Source of the DNA: Solen grandis
Lineage: Eukaryota; Mollusca; Bivalvia; Adapedonta; Solenidae
Reading direction: 5' to 3'
Length of the DNA stretch: 64,000 nucleotides
NCBI GenBank assembly: GCA_021229015.1
Contig: CM037777.1
Coordinates: 67,694,411-67,758,410 of the forward strand
Position 1 is the stretch's first letter. Every line of letters starts with the position of its first letter. The notes under the pieces were generated by a model. The model was not told the origin of the DNA, did not search any database, and saw only the letters and a list, made by a program, of their open reading frames with translations. This document shows positions 22,656-34,098 of this stretch, piece after piece. Both the position numbers and the translations under genes were made by a program.

Positions 22656-24775
22656 GTATTCGTAAATGACTATGAGTATTACTGAAAAAGTTGTGGCATA
22701 TACATCTTTATAATGTAGATTGATCTTGATGAGAGGAAGTGCAGTGCATAAGAACCATAACTCTACATGTTTTTTAAAGGAGTTATTCCCCTTTGTTAAT
22801 TTTTGTCTTTTGATTTTGTCCGGAGCATTTCTCCAAAACTACTGTACCTATGTTGATCAAACTTCATAGGTAGATAGACCTTGATGAGAGGAAGTGCAGT
22901 GCATAAGAACCATAACTCTGCATTATTTTGAAAGGAGTTATTGCCCTTTGTCATTTTTAATCTTGATTTTGTCGGACATAACTCCAATACTAAAGTAGCT
23001 AGGTTGATGAAACTTCATATGTAGATTAATCTTGATGAGAGGAAGTGCAGTGCATAAGAACCATAACTCTGCATGTATTTTGAAAGGAGTTATTGCCCTT
23101 TGTCATTTTTAATCTTGATTTTGTCTGGAGCATAACTCCAATACTAAAGTAGCTAGGTTGATGAAACTTCATATGTAGATTGATCTTGATGAGAGGAAGT
23201 GCAGTGCATAAGAACCATAACTCTGCATGTATTTTGAAAGGAGTTGTTCCCCTTTGTTAATTTTTGTCTTTTGATTTTGTCCGGAGCATTTCTCCAAAAC
23301 TACTGTTTCAAACTTCATATGTAGATAGACCTCATATGTAGATAGACCTTCATGAGAGGAAGGGCAGTTAATAAGAACCATAACTCTGCATGTATTTTGA
23401 AAGGAGTTATTGCCCTTTGTCATTTTTAATCTTGATTTTGTCCAGACCATAACTCCAATACTAAAGTAGCTAGGTTGATGAAACTTCATATGTAGATTGA
23501 TCTTGATGAGAGGAAGTGCAGTGCACAAGAACCATAACTCTGCATGTATTTTGAAAGGAGTTATTGCCCTTTGTCATTTTTATACGCCCATCTTAAGATG
23601 GGGCGTATTATGTGAACGCTCACGGCGGGCGGGCGTGGAACATTTGTTGTCCGGGCTCTAACTTCAATACCGTTTGCCCAATCCTTTTCAAACTTTCCAC
23701 ACATGTGCATGGCCATAATATCTCGGATGAGTTCGATATCCAGCATTATCGCGTGAATGACTTAGAAGTTATGGCCCTTGACGTACACAAAATACTTGAA
23801 ATTGTGATTGTCCGGGCTCTAACTTCAATACCGTTTGCCCAATCCTTTACAAACTTTTCACACATGTGCATGGCCATAATATCTCGGATGAGTTCGATAT
23901 CCAGCATTATCGCGTGAAAGACTTAAAAGTTATGGCCTTGATACACAAAATACTTGAAATTGTGATTGTCTGGGCTCTAACTTCAATACCGTTAGCCCAA
24001 TCCTTTTCAAACTTTTCCACACATGTGCATGGCCATAAAATCGCGGATGAGTTCGATATCCAGCATTATCGTGTGAAAGACTTAAAAGTTATTGCCCTTG
24101 ACATACACAAAATACTTGAAATTGTGATTGTCTGGGCTCTAACTTCAATACCGTTAGACCAATCCTTTTCAAACTTTCCACACATGTGCATGGCCATAAA
24201 ATCGCGGATGAGTTCGATATTCAGCATTATTGCGTGAATGACTTAGAAGTTATGGCCCTTGATGTACACAAAATACTTGATATTGTGATTGTCTGGGCTC
24301 TAACTTCAATATTGTTTGCCCAATCCTCTTCAAACTTTCCACACATGTGCATTGCCATAATATCTTGGCTGATTTCGATATCCAGCATTCTCATGTGAAT
24401 GACTTTGAAGTTATGGCCCTTGATGTACACAACATACTTGAAAATTTGCTTGTCCCTAGTCCTTAGACCCAATGAGGTGTTGTCAGATCTTGCAGTTAAT
24501 TAATAGAAATGTATCAACATTTTTTTTTTATGACTAACATCATTAACTAATGGGATTTTGGAATTATTTTGCTTATTTATGGACAGTAGCTTGTTTCTCT
24601 GAGCTATTTCTGGAGTCCCCATACCATGATGGGCGTATTTTGTGGCAGTCCTGACCCTTGTTAATCTTTTGATTTTGTCCGGAGCATAACTCCAATACTA
24701 AAGTAGCTAGGTTGATGAAACTTCATATGTAGATTGATCTTGATGAGAGGAAGTGCAGTGCATAAGAAAACCACA
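22656..24775 (+). repeat. Family F tandem repeat, about 152-bp units, split by a family D element
   Basis: Units are marked by GAGAGGAAGTGCAGTGCATA, near 22734, 22886, 23038, 23192 and 23500, with a diverged unit near 23352. Each is followed by 'accataactctgcatg' and 'gagttattgccctttgtca'. The array is interrupted at about 23580 and resumes at 24660 with AATCTTTTGATTTTGTCCGG and a final unit at about 24745. Units differ by small insertions, so unequal exchange is likely. Confidence 0.8.
23581..24659 (+). mobile_element. Family D element: ACGCCCATC palindromic head, CTTGTT tail
   Basis: The head TACGCCCATCTTAAGATGGG (23583-23602) is a near-perfect palindrome, followed by a GGCGGGCGGGCG stretch. 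Units of about 155-160 bp follow, each with TCTAACTTCAATACCGTT and CACATGTGCATGGCCATAA. The tail GATGGGCGTATTTTG is the complement of the head and the end is CCCTTGTT. It is inserted in the family F array; removing it rejoins the F unit with no extra bases, so no target duplication was made. Confidence 0.8.
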
Positions 24776-25310
24776 ATGTAAATTCTTAAAGACAGGTTTT
24801 TGCAAACAATAAATATGGATGTGAACCATAATTAGACTGCATTTTTATTCTCCTCAGCTACAGATCTGGGGGGCAAATTGTTTTCTTCTGTGTGTCTGTA
24901 TGTGTGTCTCTCTGTCTATCTGTCTGTCTGTCAAAACTTTTTAGCATTGTCCAAAACTTTTGAACCATTGCTCACACTAACTTTAAACCTTTCATACATG
25001 TAGTCTTTCACTCACGCAAACTTTTGAAACTGTATTCCTACACATGACAGACTTCCGGTGTGGGTATTGATCACCTTTAGTGATAATATTTTTTTTTGGT
25101 ATGCTTATAAGCCCAAATCCTATGTGTGAACATTCGTTTTATGTGTCATGTGAATACATCCTGTGTCAAAGATGGGGGTGGGGGTATGAATCACCTTCAG
25201 TGATAGTTCTAGTTTTTTGTTTTTTTTTAAATATTTGAATGACTTGAATGGTGTATGTATTTAATTTGGTCATTAGTGATTAGGCCAGAATCTGTTGACC
25301 TTTGTTTCAG
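24776..25310. repeat. Intron 6, 3' part: short CTGTC-headed repeat
   Basis: At 24855-25215 a block with GTGTGTCTCTCTGTCTATCT and two 'atcacctt(t/c)agtgata' ends resembles tails of other repeats here. No gene was seen. A pyrimidine-rich acceptor (CTTTGTTTCAG) ends at 25310. Confidence 0.5.
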
Positions 25311-25451
25311 ATCCCCAAAGATGACCTGCCTTTCTCTAATCCAGGCCTAGCAGTGACGGTTGCCAGGGAGATCGCCCAGTACCAGGAACTTCCCGTGGCT
25401 GCTGTGCTCAGACAATGCAGATATAACACAAAGTTCATGTACGGTATATAG
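25311..25451 (+). CDS. TATDN2: TATDN2-like TatD nuclease, last coding exon 7
   Basis: The 141-nt phase-0 exon ends at TAG (25449-25451). It encodes IPKDDLPFSNPGLAVTVARE, then IAQYQELPVAAVLRQCRYNT and KFMYGI. This is the usual C-terminal helix of TatD enzymes, where the PGL and the 'N-t-xx-xFY' type end are typical. Adding all exons, with the three presumed indels corrected, gives 2148 codons. That is much longer than vertebrate TATDN2 (about 760 residues), the excess being N-terminal. Confidence 0.93.
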   Translation: MPKDDLPFSNPGLAVTVAREIAQYQELPVAAVLRQCRYNTKFMYGI

Positions 25452-25656
25452 TCATCAGTACTTGTCCTAATTAGACATTATAAAATGTCCTAGAGCCTCT
25501 GATGATGGAGATTGTCCTCTCAGACATAGTCTGAATGATTGTGGGTCAGCAAAGAAATTGACCTTGACCTTGTGTTGCACTTAGTGTCTACATATATATG
25601 TTTTGGCATACAGTGGCCTAGACATTGGTATACTCTGTAAAGAGGTCTTGTATAGT

Positions 25657-25662
25657 AATAAA
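25657..25662 (+). terminator. Candidate polyadenylation signal AATAAA
   Basis: AATAAA lies 206 bp after the stop codon of the TATDN2-like gene, followed by GT-rich sequence. It is the first canonical signal downstream; use is not proven. Confidence 0.5.
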
Positions 25663-26935
25663 TGCTGGGAGGAGATATAGCATGAAGTGCCCTAGACATT
25701 GAATGGTAAAACATGACCTTAGCTAGAGGAGACAGGATACACCCTGTGCTGAAGTAGACTTTGTATGGCATATTGATATGGTTAAAACAAATTTAAGAAC
25801 AAATCCAAGTTACTTACACTGCTGCCCCTCTTTGTGAATTTGGGGCTATACTGGAATGATGATTGTCCCGCTGCCTTTAGTGTCCTATCCCAATAACTTC
25901 ATTTTCTCTGGTGTAGTTTATTGTAAATCAACAGTCCTTGAACTAGGTCTTCAGCATCACAGGTTGGGTCAAGGTCACTGTTGCTAATAATAGAAAATTA
26001 GAGTTGATCACTGTCTGTGGAGTATGTAGTGGTACCTGGGAAAATGCTTTGTTGCAGTGATGTTGGTCTTCAGTGATGGCTCTAAAGTGGTTATTAATCT
26101 GGATGTTTTGCACACTCCATTAGTACTGGAACTATTTGAAAACGGTACAGTTCAGCAGAACAAACAGTCTTGAACATGTTAATGTTATATAATTAACCTA
26201 TCGTCAAATCATATACTAGGCTTATCAGATGTAATAATCATTGTTTGGTGAACATTTCATTTATTATACCCCTTTCTTCACAGAAGTGGGGGTTATACAG
26301 TAATCGCGCTGCTCACATTCTGTCCCTTCCTGTCCTGTCCAGTCCTACACATCACATGAAGACAAGGTGGGAATTGCAGGGGTATTAATCCCCTTTAATG
26401 ATAGTTCTAGTATTCACAGTCCCGCAATGTTCCCTTCAACAATTCCAATGATATTGATTTCTTCTAAGAATTTTTTTAAATACATTAAAGATATGGAAAT
26501 TTTGATGTTTTAGTTTGATTTCATGGTTTTGGTGAAACAGGATTAATGCATAATTGATAGTCTTATCTTACACTTTATAGGACGAGATGCTCTCATTTTC
26601 ATGGTAATAGAAATAATTTTTTATGACTAATCGTGATATAAAATGCCATCTCAGGAGATTTCAAACGTTTTGCATTGGTTTTTCAATGGTATATGAGAGG
26701 CTGGTGTGATTTGATGTACAAAATATGCATAATGTGCTGATATTTTATCATTTGTTATCAGTTGTTATCAAGAAATAGTTACTTCTTTATTCTCTTTGAT
26801 CTTTATAAGTTCATATTTTATTATAAATAACTGTTTAACAAAGTAAATTCTGCTGAGAAAAAAAAAGCACAAACTTATGTAAACATTATTTTTAAGATTC
26901 CATTTTTCTAGCATACTACTTTTACAAGTGTTCAA
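25663..26935. other. Intergenic sequence with a short repeat
   Basis: At 26262-26412 a CCCCTTTCTTCACAGAAGTG palindromic head, a CTGTCC stretch and an 'aatgatagttctagt' end form another compact repeat. The rest is AT-rich with no gene recognised. Confidence 0.45.
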
Positions 26936-27665
26936 GTGTAGCTATTTCACTCACTCTAGCGGTAGTGTCACTGTAATGCTTTGGTTATAGTTTTGCATGC
27001 AACTTACTATGGCGCATATATCTTAGTAACCAGCTATGCTTTCAGATTTGATACTCACTAAGATCTTCAGAGGCCTTAAACAAACAAGTTAGATAACTTT
27101 ACTCTTGACCAAATTAAATGCAGATTATGGCCCTTTTTGCATCACCAGAGGTGACACATAAGAATCACTTATCCATTTTTCTGTCAGAGCGTCAGCTTCC
27201 ATCATGCTTCTTTTCGCATGGAACACTTCTTGTTTGACTTATGAGTTAAAAGTTTTGTATACAACAAACCATCATACTAATATCTCAGCAATCAGATTGC
27301 CTTGAAACTTTATTAAGGTGTTCTATGGGGCATCAAATCATCAAAGTCGGTAACTCTAAACTGAATTTATTGAAAAGTATGGCTCCTTTTTAGCTCGACT
27401 ATTCAAAGAATATGAAAGCTATTGTAGTCGCCCAGGCGTTTTGCATGCACAATGTTATTATGCTTATGTCTCAGTAACTAGGCATGGGATTTATTTTAGA
27501 CATCATCAAATATTAAAGAGTATCAGACTATCAAGGTATATCATTTTTGACTATTATTATGTACAGGGTATGTGAAGGGCAAGAATTGAAATAGATTTCA
27601 TTTGATTTACCAACAAGCATTTTAAATAGTCGAGCGTTGCTGTCCTCTTACATCTCTTGTTATCT
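26936..27665. repeat. Family E fragments (rearranged)
   Basis: Units with AGTTTTGCATGCAACTTACT and 'ttatggcccttttt' are followed at 27391 by a fresh E head (TAGCTCGACTATTCAAAGAA) and a short body ending CATCTCTTGTT at 27661. A GGTGACACATAAGAATCACT fragment of another family is embedded at 27149. Confidence 0.6.
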
Positions 27666-29037
27666 TAGGAATTTTGGTTAAAGTTTTGTGCGTCCAATTT
27701 GATTTGGTTAAACTAGTAAGCTGTGGAATAGTCAAGAATGCTATCATGGACTGCTCTTGTTTATTCATTGTTCGCACAGGTCTTAAAAAGAAATTGAATT
27801 TGATGTCCGTCTTGAAAAAACCCTTGAAAATAATATTTTGCCTTATAAACCCTTGAAAAAAAACTTAAAATTAACTGAAAGGTCTTGCAAAACCCTTGAA
27901 TTTTAAATTTCTATATTGGTAATCATTAACTTTTGAAAAATTGAGTTTCATCCCTTTCATGCCTTAAAATTTAAAGCATAAGTTGTGGGTTAAAAAAACA
28001 ACAAAAAACCTTGAAAACCCTTAAATTTTGCTTCTGAACATTTTTATTAACCATGTTATTTTGTTTTGAAAAGATGTAAGTTTTGTTTTCCAATCTTCAT
28101 TTAACAATTCAGTATTTATTTCTGTATATAGTACATGTAGTTTCCTAATAATTCATTTGGAAAAATTGATGTCCATTGATTTATTTAATCAACACTTCAC
28201 AAAGTTACGTAGGTTCTTTATAGGAATCTCATGCATTTTCTTGGCCATTGCATCCTGTCTTACGAAATGTTCAATACCTATTCATATTGTTGAGTTCAGG
28301 CATGTAACAAGAGAAATCATCATCTTCAATGATAGCTCTTGTTAGTTTTACATTTATTGCTGGATCATCAATGTGTATTAGCTCGTATATTATTTTGTTC
28401 ATTAGAAAAAAGAAAATATTTCTCATAAAAGAAATATTGATTTGCCATTGCATAGGTCAGCTGAAAATCAATATTTTGGACCTATTATCTAATTTACCTT
28501 TATTATTCTATTGTGTCATTAACATTATTCTGTAATATCCATGCATTTTGACAGAGTTATGACCCCCTTTTTGACTTAAAATTTGCTTAAAATACCATTT
28601 CTTATTGATATCTCATCATAGGCACAACAGATATAGAAAATTTCAGTATATGTGGTTGTTTCAAGAAAATGAAGACCAAATTAGATTTTGAGCAAAATCC
28701 ATAAATATTAGACCTAGTTATGGCCCCTTTTTGATTTAAAATTTGCTAAGAGTGCATTGTTTCATGGTCAGTGTATGTCAGTGCACTGTATGGGGGTATA
28801 AATCGCCATCAGTGATACTTTAAGTAAAAAACATTCTCATCTTCAAATGATGCAACATATATCAGCACACAATGTTATTTCATTCGACTGTTTCGCTGTT
28901 GATTATGTTGGCACCAGTGTTTGAATGCAAGGAAGTCTTTTATATTTAGAAACATCTTAATTGAATTCCTTACTTTGTTGTTTTCACAGTTGTTACCATT
29001 AAAACCATATTAAGATTGGTTCTTCAAATGTTTTTAT
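27666..29037. other. AT-rich intergenic sequence with repeat debris
   Basis: Includes a tract with repeated 'aacccttgaaa' phrases (27817-28025), a CTCTTGTT end at 28336, and two related units with TATGGCCCCTTTTTGATTTA (28550-28745). No gene was recognised. Confidence 0.4.
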
Positions 29038-29680
29038 CTCACCTGAGCACATGTGCTCAAGATTAGCTATTAGGGTCTGTGAATGTCCATTGACCATCTG
29101 TCCGTCCTCAATTAGTTTTTTTTCACTCTAGCATTTTCATTTCTTAAGCAATTGTCTTCAAACTTAAGGAAAATATTTAGTGCTGTATTTTCTTAGCAAA
29201 GTTCGATAATGGCTGATATTAGCCCATAAGGTCATTATTTATGGACCTTTTATTGTTAAAAAAGCTAGATTTTACTTTCTGTGCACTCTAACATCTTCAT
29301 TTCTTAGCAATCTTCTTGAAATTTTATGACAATGTTTATAGTCACAATCTCATGGCCAAATTCAATTATGGCTGTTATTGGTTAATTAGGTCAGGAGTTG
29401 TGGCTCTTTAGTTGATAATAAAGCCGGATTTCACTTTGTTTACACTCTAGCATCTTTGTTACTTATGCAATCATTTTGAAATTTCATGACAATGTTTATT
29501 GGCTAAGTCTGACTTAAAATTTTGACCATAGGTACTGTTTGGTTTATGGAATGAAAATGATCTCATGGATTATGTATTCAATACTACTATGCTAAAATAT
29601 AATTATATAACTTGTACACACAATGAAGGCATTTTTCCTGAAGTGAGCATCTTCAAGGCCATCTTGTTTTCTTCTTCTTC
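29038..29680 (+). mobile_element. Family B variant: CTCACCTGAGCAC head, GGCCATCTTGTT tail
   Basis: The head CTCACCTGAGCACATGTGCT is palindromic. Body units with 'cactctagcat' and 'tcttcatttcttagcaat' follow, and the tail GTGAGCATCTTCAAGGCCAT then CTTGTTTTC closes it. It is older than the other B copies. Confidence 0.65.
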
Positions 29681-30309
29681 CTTTTGTTGTTATGTTCAGA
29701 AGATCTTAAGAAATGGTCTTTAATAAATGTTGGTTAAACATCTTGTGTTTGTTGAACTTGCACATCCAGATAGTACTTTTTTGTTCGTATGTAACATATT
29801 GCATTGGCAACATCAAGCATAGGCCACAGAACCAATTCCTTTTGTCTGTCTCATTTATGTTTCCTCCACACCCATCGTCGAAAACATGGTTTACATTCCG
29901 CTATCACTTCTGTATGTACCATGGGATTTTTAGTTGGCAAAACTTCATTTTCATGAATATTAATCAGCTATTTGCTAACCAATGAAATCACGTTTAGTAT
30001 TTTGAATACCCTTTGTTGAAATTTAAAGCAAAGGCTGACTCATGTTCCTATTAGATTAATCGCTCTACTTAGACCTTTCAAAATCCCGCGCTGTTTTATT
30101 GGTCAAATGATCTCTGCTGTCGCGGTGCTGTCTTAGCCATGGATCCAATGAAATGTCCAATTAAAAATTCAAGAGTACGAAGTATTGCTAACTAAATATC
30201 CCACAGTCGATTAAGAAGCAAAGCGTATTGAGCAAAACATGGGTTTTTCAACGATGCTCCACACCTATCTCTAAGATATGTAATCTGAAATGAAGATAAT
30301 GTATCTTCA
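29681..30309. other. Intergenic, nothing recognised
   Basis: AT-rich sequence with an open frame at 29713-29985 that shows no domain. No gene was supported. Confidence 0.4.
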
Positions 30310-30559
30310 TTAACTCTTTCCCTCATAGAGGAAACCATGAAAAGACCTATGCGAACAGCATAAAACCAGATCAGCCAGCGAGTTACTTATTATATCTAAA
30401 TCTTGATTTAACCCTTTCCCTCATAGAGACATAAAAGAAAATTTTTGTTCTGCTCCTCAGTGGTCTGGAAAGGTTTTTAACTGTGGTTTTCTGCAGATCA
30501 GGCTTTATGTGATATCTACTGAGTGCGTCAAAATGAGTCTATATGAGGGAAAGGGTTAA
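30310..30559. mobile_element. piggyBac-like MITE, copy 4 (rearranged, nested start)
   Basis: TTAA ends at 30310-30313 and 30556-30559. The left half is normal to about 30382. A second left end (TTAACCCTTTCCCTCATAGA, 30409-30428) then appears inside, and the right half of the hairpin is missing. This looks like one copy inserted into, or recombined with, another. Confidence 0.7.
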
Positions 30560-31350
30560 AGACCTTGAAAGTGACTGAATTGTTTGAAAAGGTCTGCTCT
30601 GTAACTGGGAGGTTCAGACATAACTTAAGCCTATGTTGTATCTCCCTCGTTTTGTTCTAATTTCATAAGGGTGCTTCCAGGACTAATTGGTCCAGTTTCA
30701 TGATAGTGTGACTGAATGTGGCATCATGTTGGAGTCTGACAGTTTGGTGAGGCATCACTGTAACTGTCTCTTGAAGTCCAAAAATAACTGAAATAATGTT
30801 AGTGGGATGATAAACCACAGCAGACCATCATGACATTTTTAACTGTAATCTTAGATAACAAATTAAGAATACACTTGAACCTGTACTAGCGGCCACCTGT
30901 ATTAAGCAGTCATTCTGCATTTAGTGGTCAGTTTTGATATGACCAAACTAGCATTTTGGTATATGCTTAATGTTCATTTAGTGATCATTTCTGTTAAGTG
31001 GTCCCTTGACTTACTGTTAAAGTCGGGTTCGACTGTACAATTGTATTTTTGACCTTTATTCCATGACCTCATTATTGACTCAGTTTTATGCATTGGCAAA
31101 CTGACCCAGAAGCTGTCTAATCAGAGTCTCCTCTCTTTACTACTACTATATTGTAGCTCAGATCCTGGTTCCATATACAGTCCATTCGTTGGAACGAAAT
31201 AGCACCAGACCATGCAATTATTAAGTTTGATTGCATCTTTCGTTCCATTGTATTTTTTTTCGTAAGTATGTATAAAAGTCAATAGTGTCGTAAATAGGCA
31301 ATGCTGTTATATGTTAAATTGCAATGATACAAGAAATTATTTTCTTCATT
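30560..31350. repeat. Intergenic with a SINE body
   Basis: At 30668-30825 the sequence GGTGCTTCCAGGACTAATTG, a 'gtgactgaatgtggcatcatg' type phrase and a 'gtgggatgataaaccac' end match the body of the SINE at 50031-50338. The rest shows no gene. Confidence 0.5.
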
Positions 31351-32679
31351 TTTAGCTCACCTGAGCATAGCTCAGGGTGAGCTTTTGGGAGACTTGATTG
31401 TCCGTCAGCCGTCGTCTGTCGTCCGTCAACAATTTGATGTTTACACACTAGAGGCCACAATTTTGATCCAATCTTCCTCAAACTTGGTCAGAATGTTTGT
31501 CTTGATGATATCTTGAACCCTTTCGAAAATGGGTCAGGTTGGATCAAAAAGTAGGTCAGTAGGTCAAATCTTAGAAAAATCTTGTCCGTCAACAATTTTG
31601 ATGTTTACACACTAGAGGCCACAATTTTGATCCAATCTTCCTCAAACTTGGTCAGAATGTTTGTCTTGATGATATCTTGAACCCTTTCGAAAATGGGTCA
31701 GGTTGGATCAAAAAGTAGGTCAGTAGGTCAAATCTTAGAAAAATCTTGTTTACACACTAGAGGCCACAATTTTGATCCAATCTTCCTCAAACTTGGTCAG
31801 AATGTTTGTCTTGATGATATCTTGAACCCTTTCGAAAATGGGTCAGGTTGGATCAAAAAGTAGGTCAGTAGGTCAAATCTTAGAAAAATCTTGTTTACAC
31901 ACTAGAGGCCACAATTTTGATCCAATCTTCCTCAAACTTGGTCAGAATGTTTGTCTTGATGATATCTTGAACCCTTTCGAAAATGGGTCAGGTTGGATCA
32001 AAAAGTAGGTCAGTAGGTCAAATCTTAGAAAAATCTTGTTTACACACTAGAGGCCACAATTTTATCCAATCTTCCTCAAACTTGGTCAGAATGTTTGTCT
32101 TGATGATATCTTGAACCCTTTCGAAAATGGGTCAGGTTGGATCAAAAAGGTCAGTAGGTCAAATCTTAGAAAAATCTTGTTTACACACTAGAGGCTACAA
32201 TTTTAATCCAATCTTCCTCAAACTTGGTCAGAATGTTTGTCTTGATGATATCTTGAACCCTTTCGAAAATGGGCAGGGCCGGACCGAAAAGTAGGTCAAT
32301 AGGTCAAATCTTAGAAAAATCTTGTTTACACACTAAAGGCCACAGTTTTGATGCAATCTTCCTCAAACTTGGTCAGATTGTTTGTCATGATGATATCTCG
32401 AACCAGTTTGAAAATGGGTGGGGCTGGATAGAAATGTTGGTCAGTAGGTCAAATCTTAGAAAAATCTTGTTTATACTCTGAGGGCAACATTTTTGGTCCA
32501 ATCATCCTCAAACTTTGGCAGAATGTTTGTCATGATGATATCTTTTGTGGATGGGGTCAGAAAATTCCTGAACATTGTTTCACCTCATCATCTTAATTCT
32601 AAAGCAATCTGTTTTGTACAGGCAATGAATGATACTTTTCTCAGGTGAGCGATCTAGGGCCATCTTGGCCCTCTTGTTT
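31351..32679 (+). mobile_element. Family B element with near-identical 145-bp tandem units
   Basis: The head TTAGCTCACCTGAGCATAGC is followed by GTCCGTCAGCCGTCGTCTGT. Seven tandem units follow, marked by TTTACACACTAGAGGCCACA; the first five are almost identical, the last two diverged. The tail TCTCAGGTGAGCGATCTAGG, then GGCCCTCTTGTT, is the complement of the head. Homogeneous middle units point to recent tandem amplification inside the element. Confidence 0.8.
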
Positions 32680-33510
32680 GCTTATTTTGTGTTATGTAAT
32701 GAAATGCGAAAACAAAGATGATCACCATCATTTATATTGTTATTTTGTATTGACGTAAAATCACTAAAGTTATAACCTGCTACAAACAAACCCTCTCTTG
32801 TGATTCGTATCATTGTGTCAGACAGGTGCCGTACTGATTGGCTAATTACACGTTATAATGGCCGACACGCAAAAAGCAACGTGTGTCATCCTGGTAGGTG
32901 TGAAAAATGACCGACACTTCACTCAAGCGCATTATTAATCAAATGTTAATTGGTCTTGGGGACTTCTTAGATTGTTCGCACCAGTGCATCTTTCGTTTCA
33001 TCCAAACTTCACTCCATCGCATCTGTTTTACATTGAATAAAGAACAAATTCTGCTGGGACTGGAGACTTCTCATTACACTTAATTTCATTACATTGTGAC
33101 TGGAGTTACAGTAAATGAATATTCACGAAGTCATTAATTTATACATGAATATTCATGAGGTGAACTAACATAACACATTGTACAACTTTGTTGATGCAGA
33201 GTGCAATCAGCCTTTGTCTTTTGTCAAGATTGCTTCATCAAGTTTTCTTCAAGAAATATCTCTGAAACCCCTGGACATGTCTTGATGAAAATGGTATGGA
33301 AGAACCATTGGTTGTCCCTTCATTCAAAATACTGGAATGGACTTGATCCACTAGACAGTCATCAACTTTGTTGGGAATGGCGGTTGGATTGAGTATCCCA
33401 TAATCCCTCAGCAGACACAAAGTAAACTAAGACCAAGGGAGAATACTTTTGATTAATTCCAATTTTTGCATGAACAAGTTCTCCCCCTTTGAATATAAGC
33501 TGTTTATGCA
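32680..33510. other. Intergenic, nothing recognised
   Basis: No domain was found in the short open frames here (for example 33201-33392). Includes a repeated 'atgaatattca' near 33115-33155. Confidence 0.4.
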
Positions 33511-33610
33511 NNNNNNNNNNNNNNNNNNNNNNNNNNNNNNNNNNNNNNNNNNNNNNNNNNNNNNNNNNNNNNNNNNNNNNNNNNNNNNNNNNNNNNNNNN
33601 NNNNNNNNNN
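33511..33610. other. Assembly gap, 100 N
   Basis: Exactly 100 unknown bases, the usual placeholder for a scaffold gap of unknown size. It abuts a satellite array, the likely reason assembly failed here. Confidence 0.99.
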
Positions 33611-34098
33611 GGTACTGATTGACTGGATAGGGTACTGATTGATTAGATAGGGTACTGATGGACTGGGTAGGGCACTGATTGATTAGGTAGGGTACTGATT
33701 GACAATGTAGGGTACTGAGTAATTAGATAGGGTACTGATTGACTGGGTAGGGTGCTGATTGACTGAGTAGGGTACTGATTGATTAGATAGGTACTGATTG
33801 ACTGGGTAGGGTACTGATTGATTAGTTAGGGTACTGATGGACTGGGTAGGGTACTGATTGACTGGGTGGGTACTGATTGATTAGATAGGGTACTGATTGA
33901 TTAGATAGGATACTATTTGACTGGGTAGGGTGCTGATTGACTGGATAGGGTACTGATTGATTAGGTAGGATTTTGATTAATTAGATAGGGTACTGATTGA
34001 CTGGATAGGGTACTGATTGACTGGGTAGGGTACTGATTAATTAGATAGGGTACTGATTGACTGGGTAGGGTACTGATTGATTTCATAGGATACAGATA
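33611..34098. repeat. 20-bp minisatellite array next to the gap
   Basis: About 24 copies of a unit close to GGTACTGATTGACTGGGTAG, alternating with a GATTAGATAG form so that a higher-order 40-bp period is visible. The left edge is lost in the N gap, so the true length is unknown. Confidence 0.9.

Noticed and set aside
23612..24398. Repeated frames with 'MHGHNISDEFDIQHYRV'
   Set aside because: They are derived from the tandem units of family D; no gene structure is present.
33201..33392. 63-codon frame considered as the missing DPY19-like N-terminal exon
   Set aside because: It has no hydrophobic TM1, no FRTEM-like end, and no donor in the correct phase.
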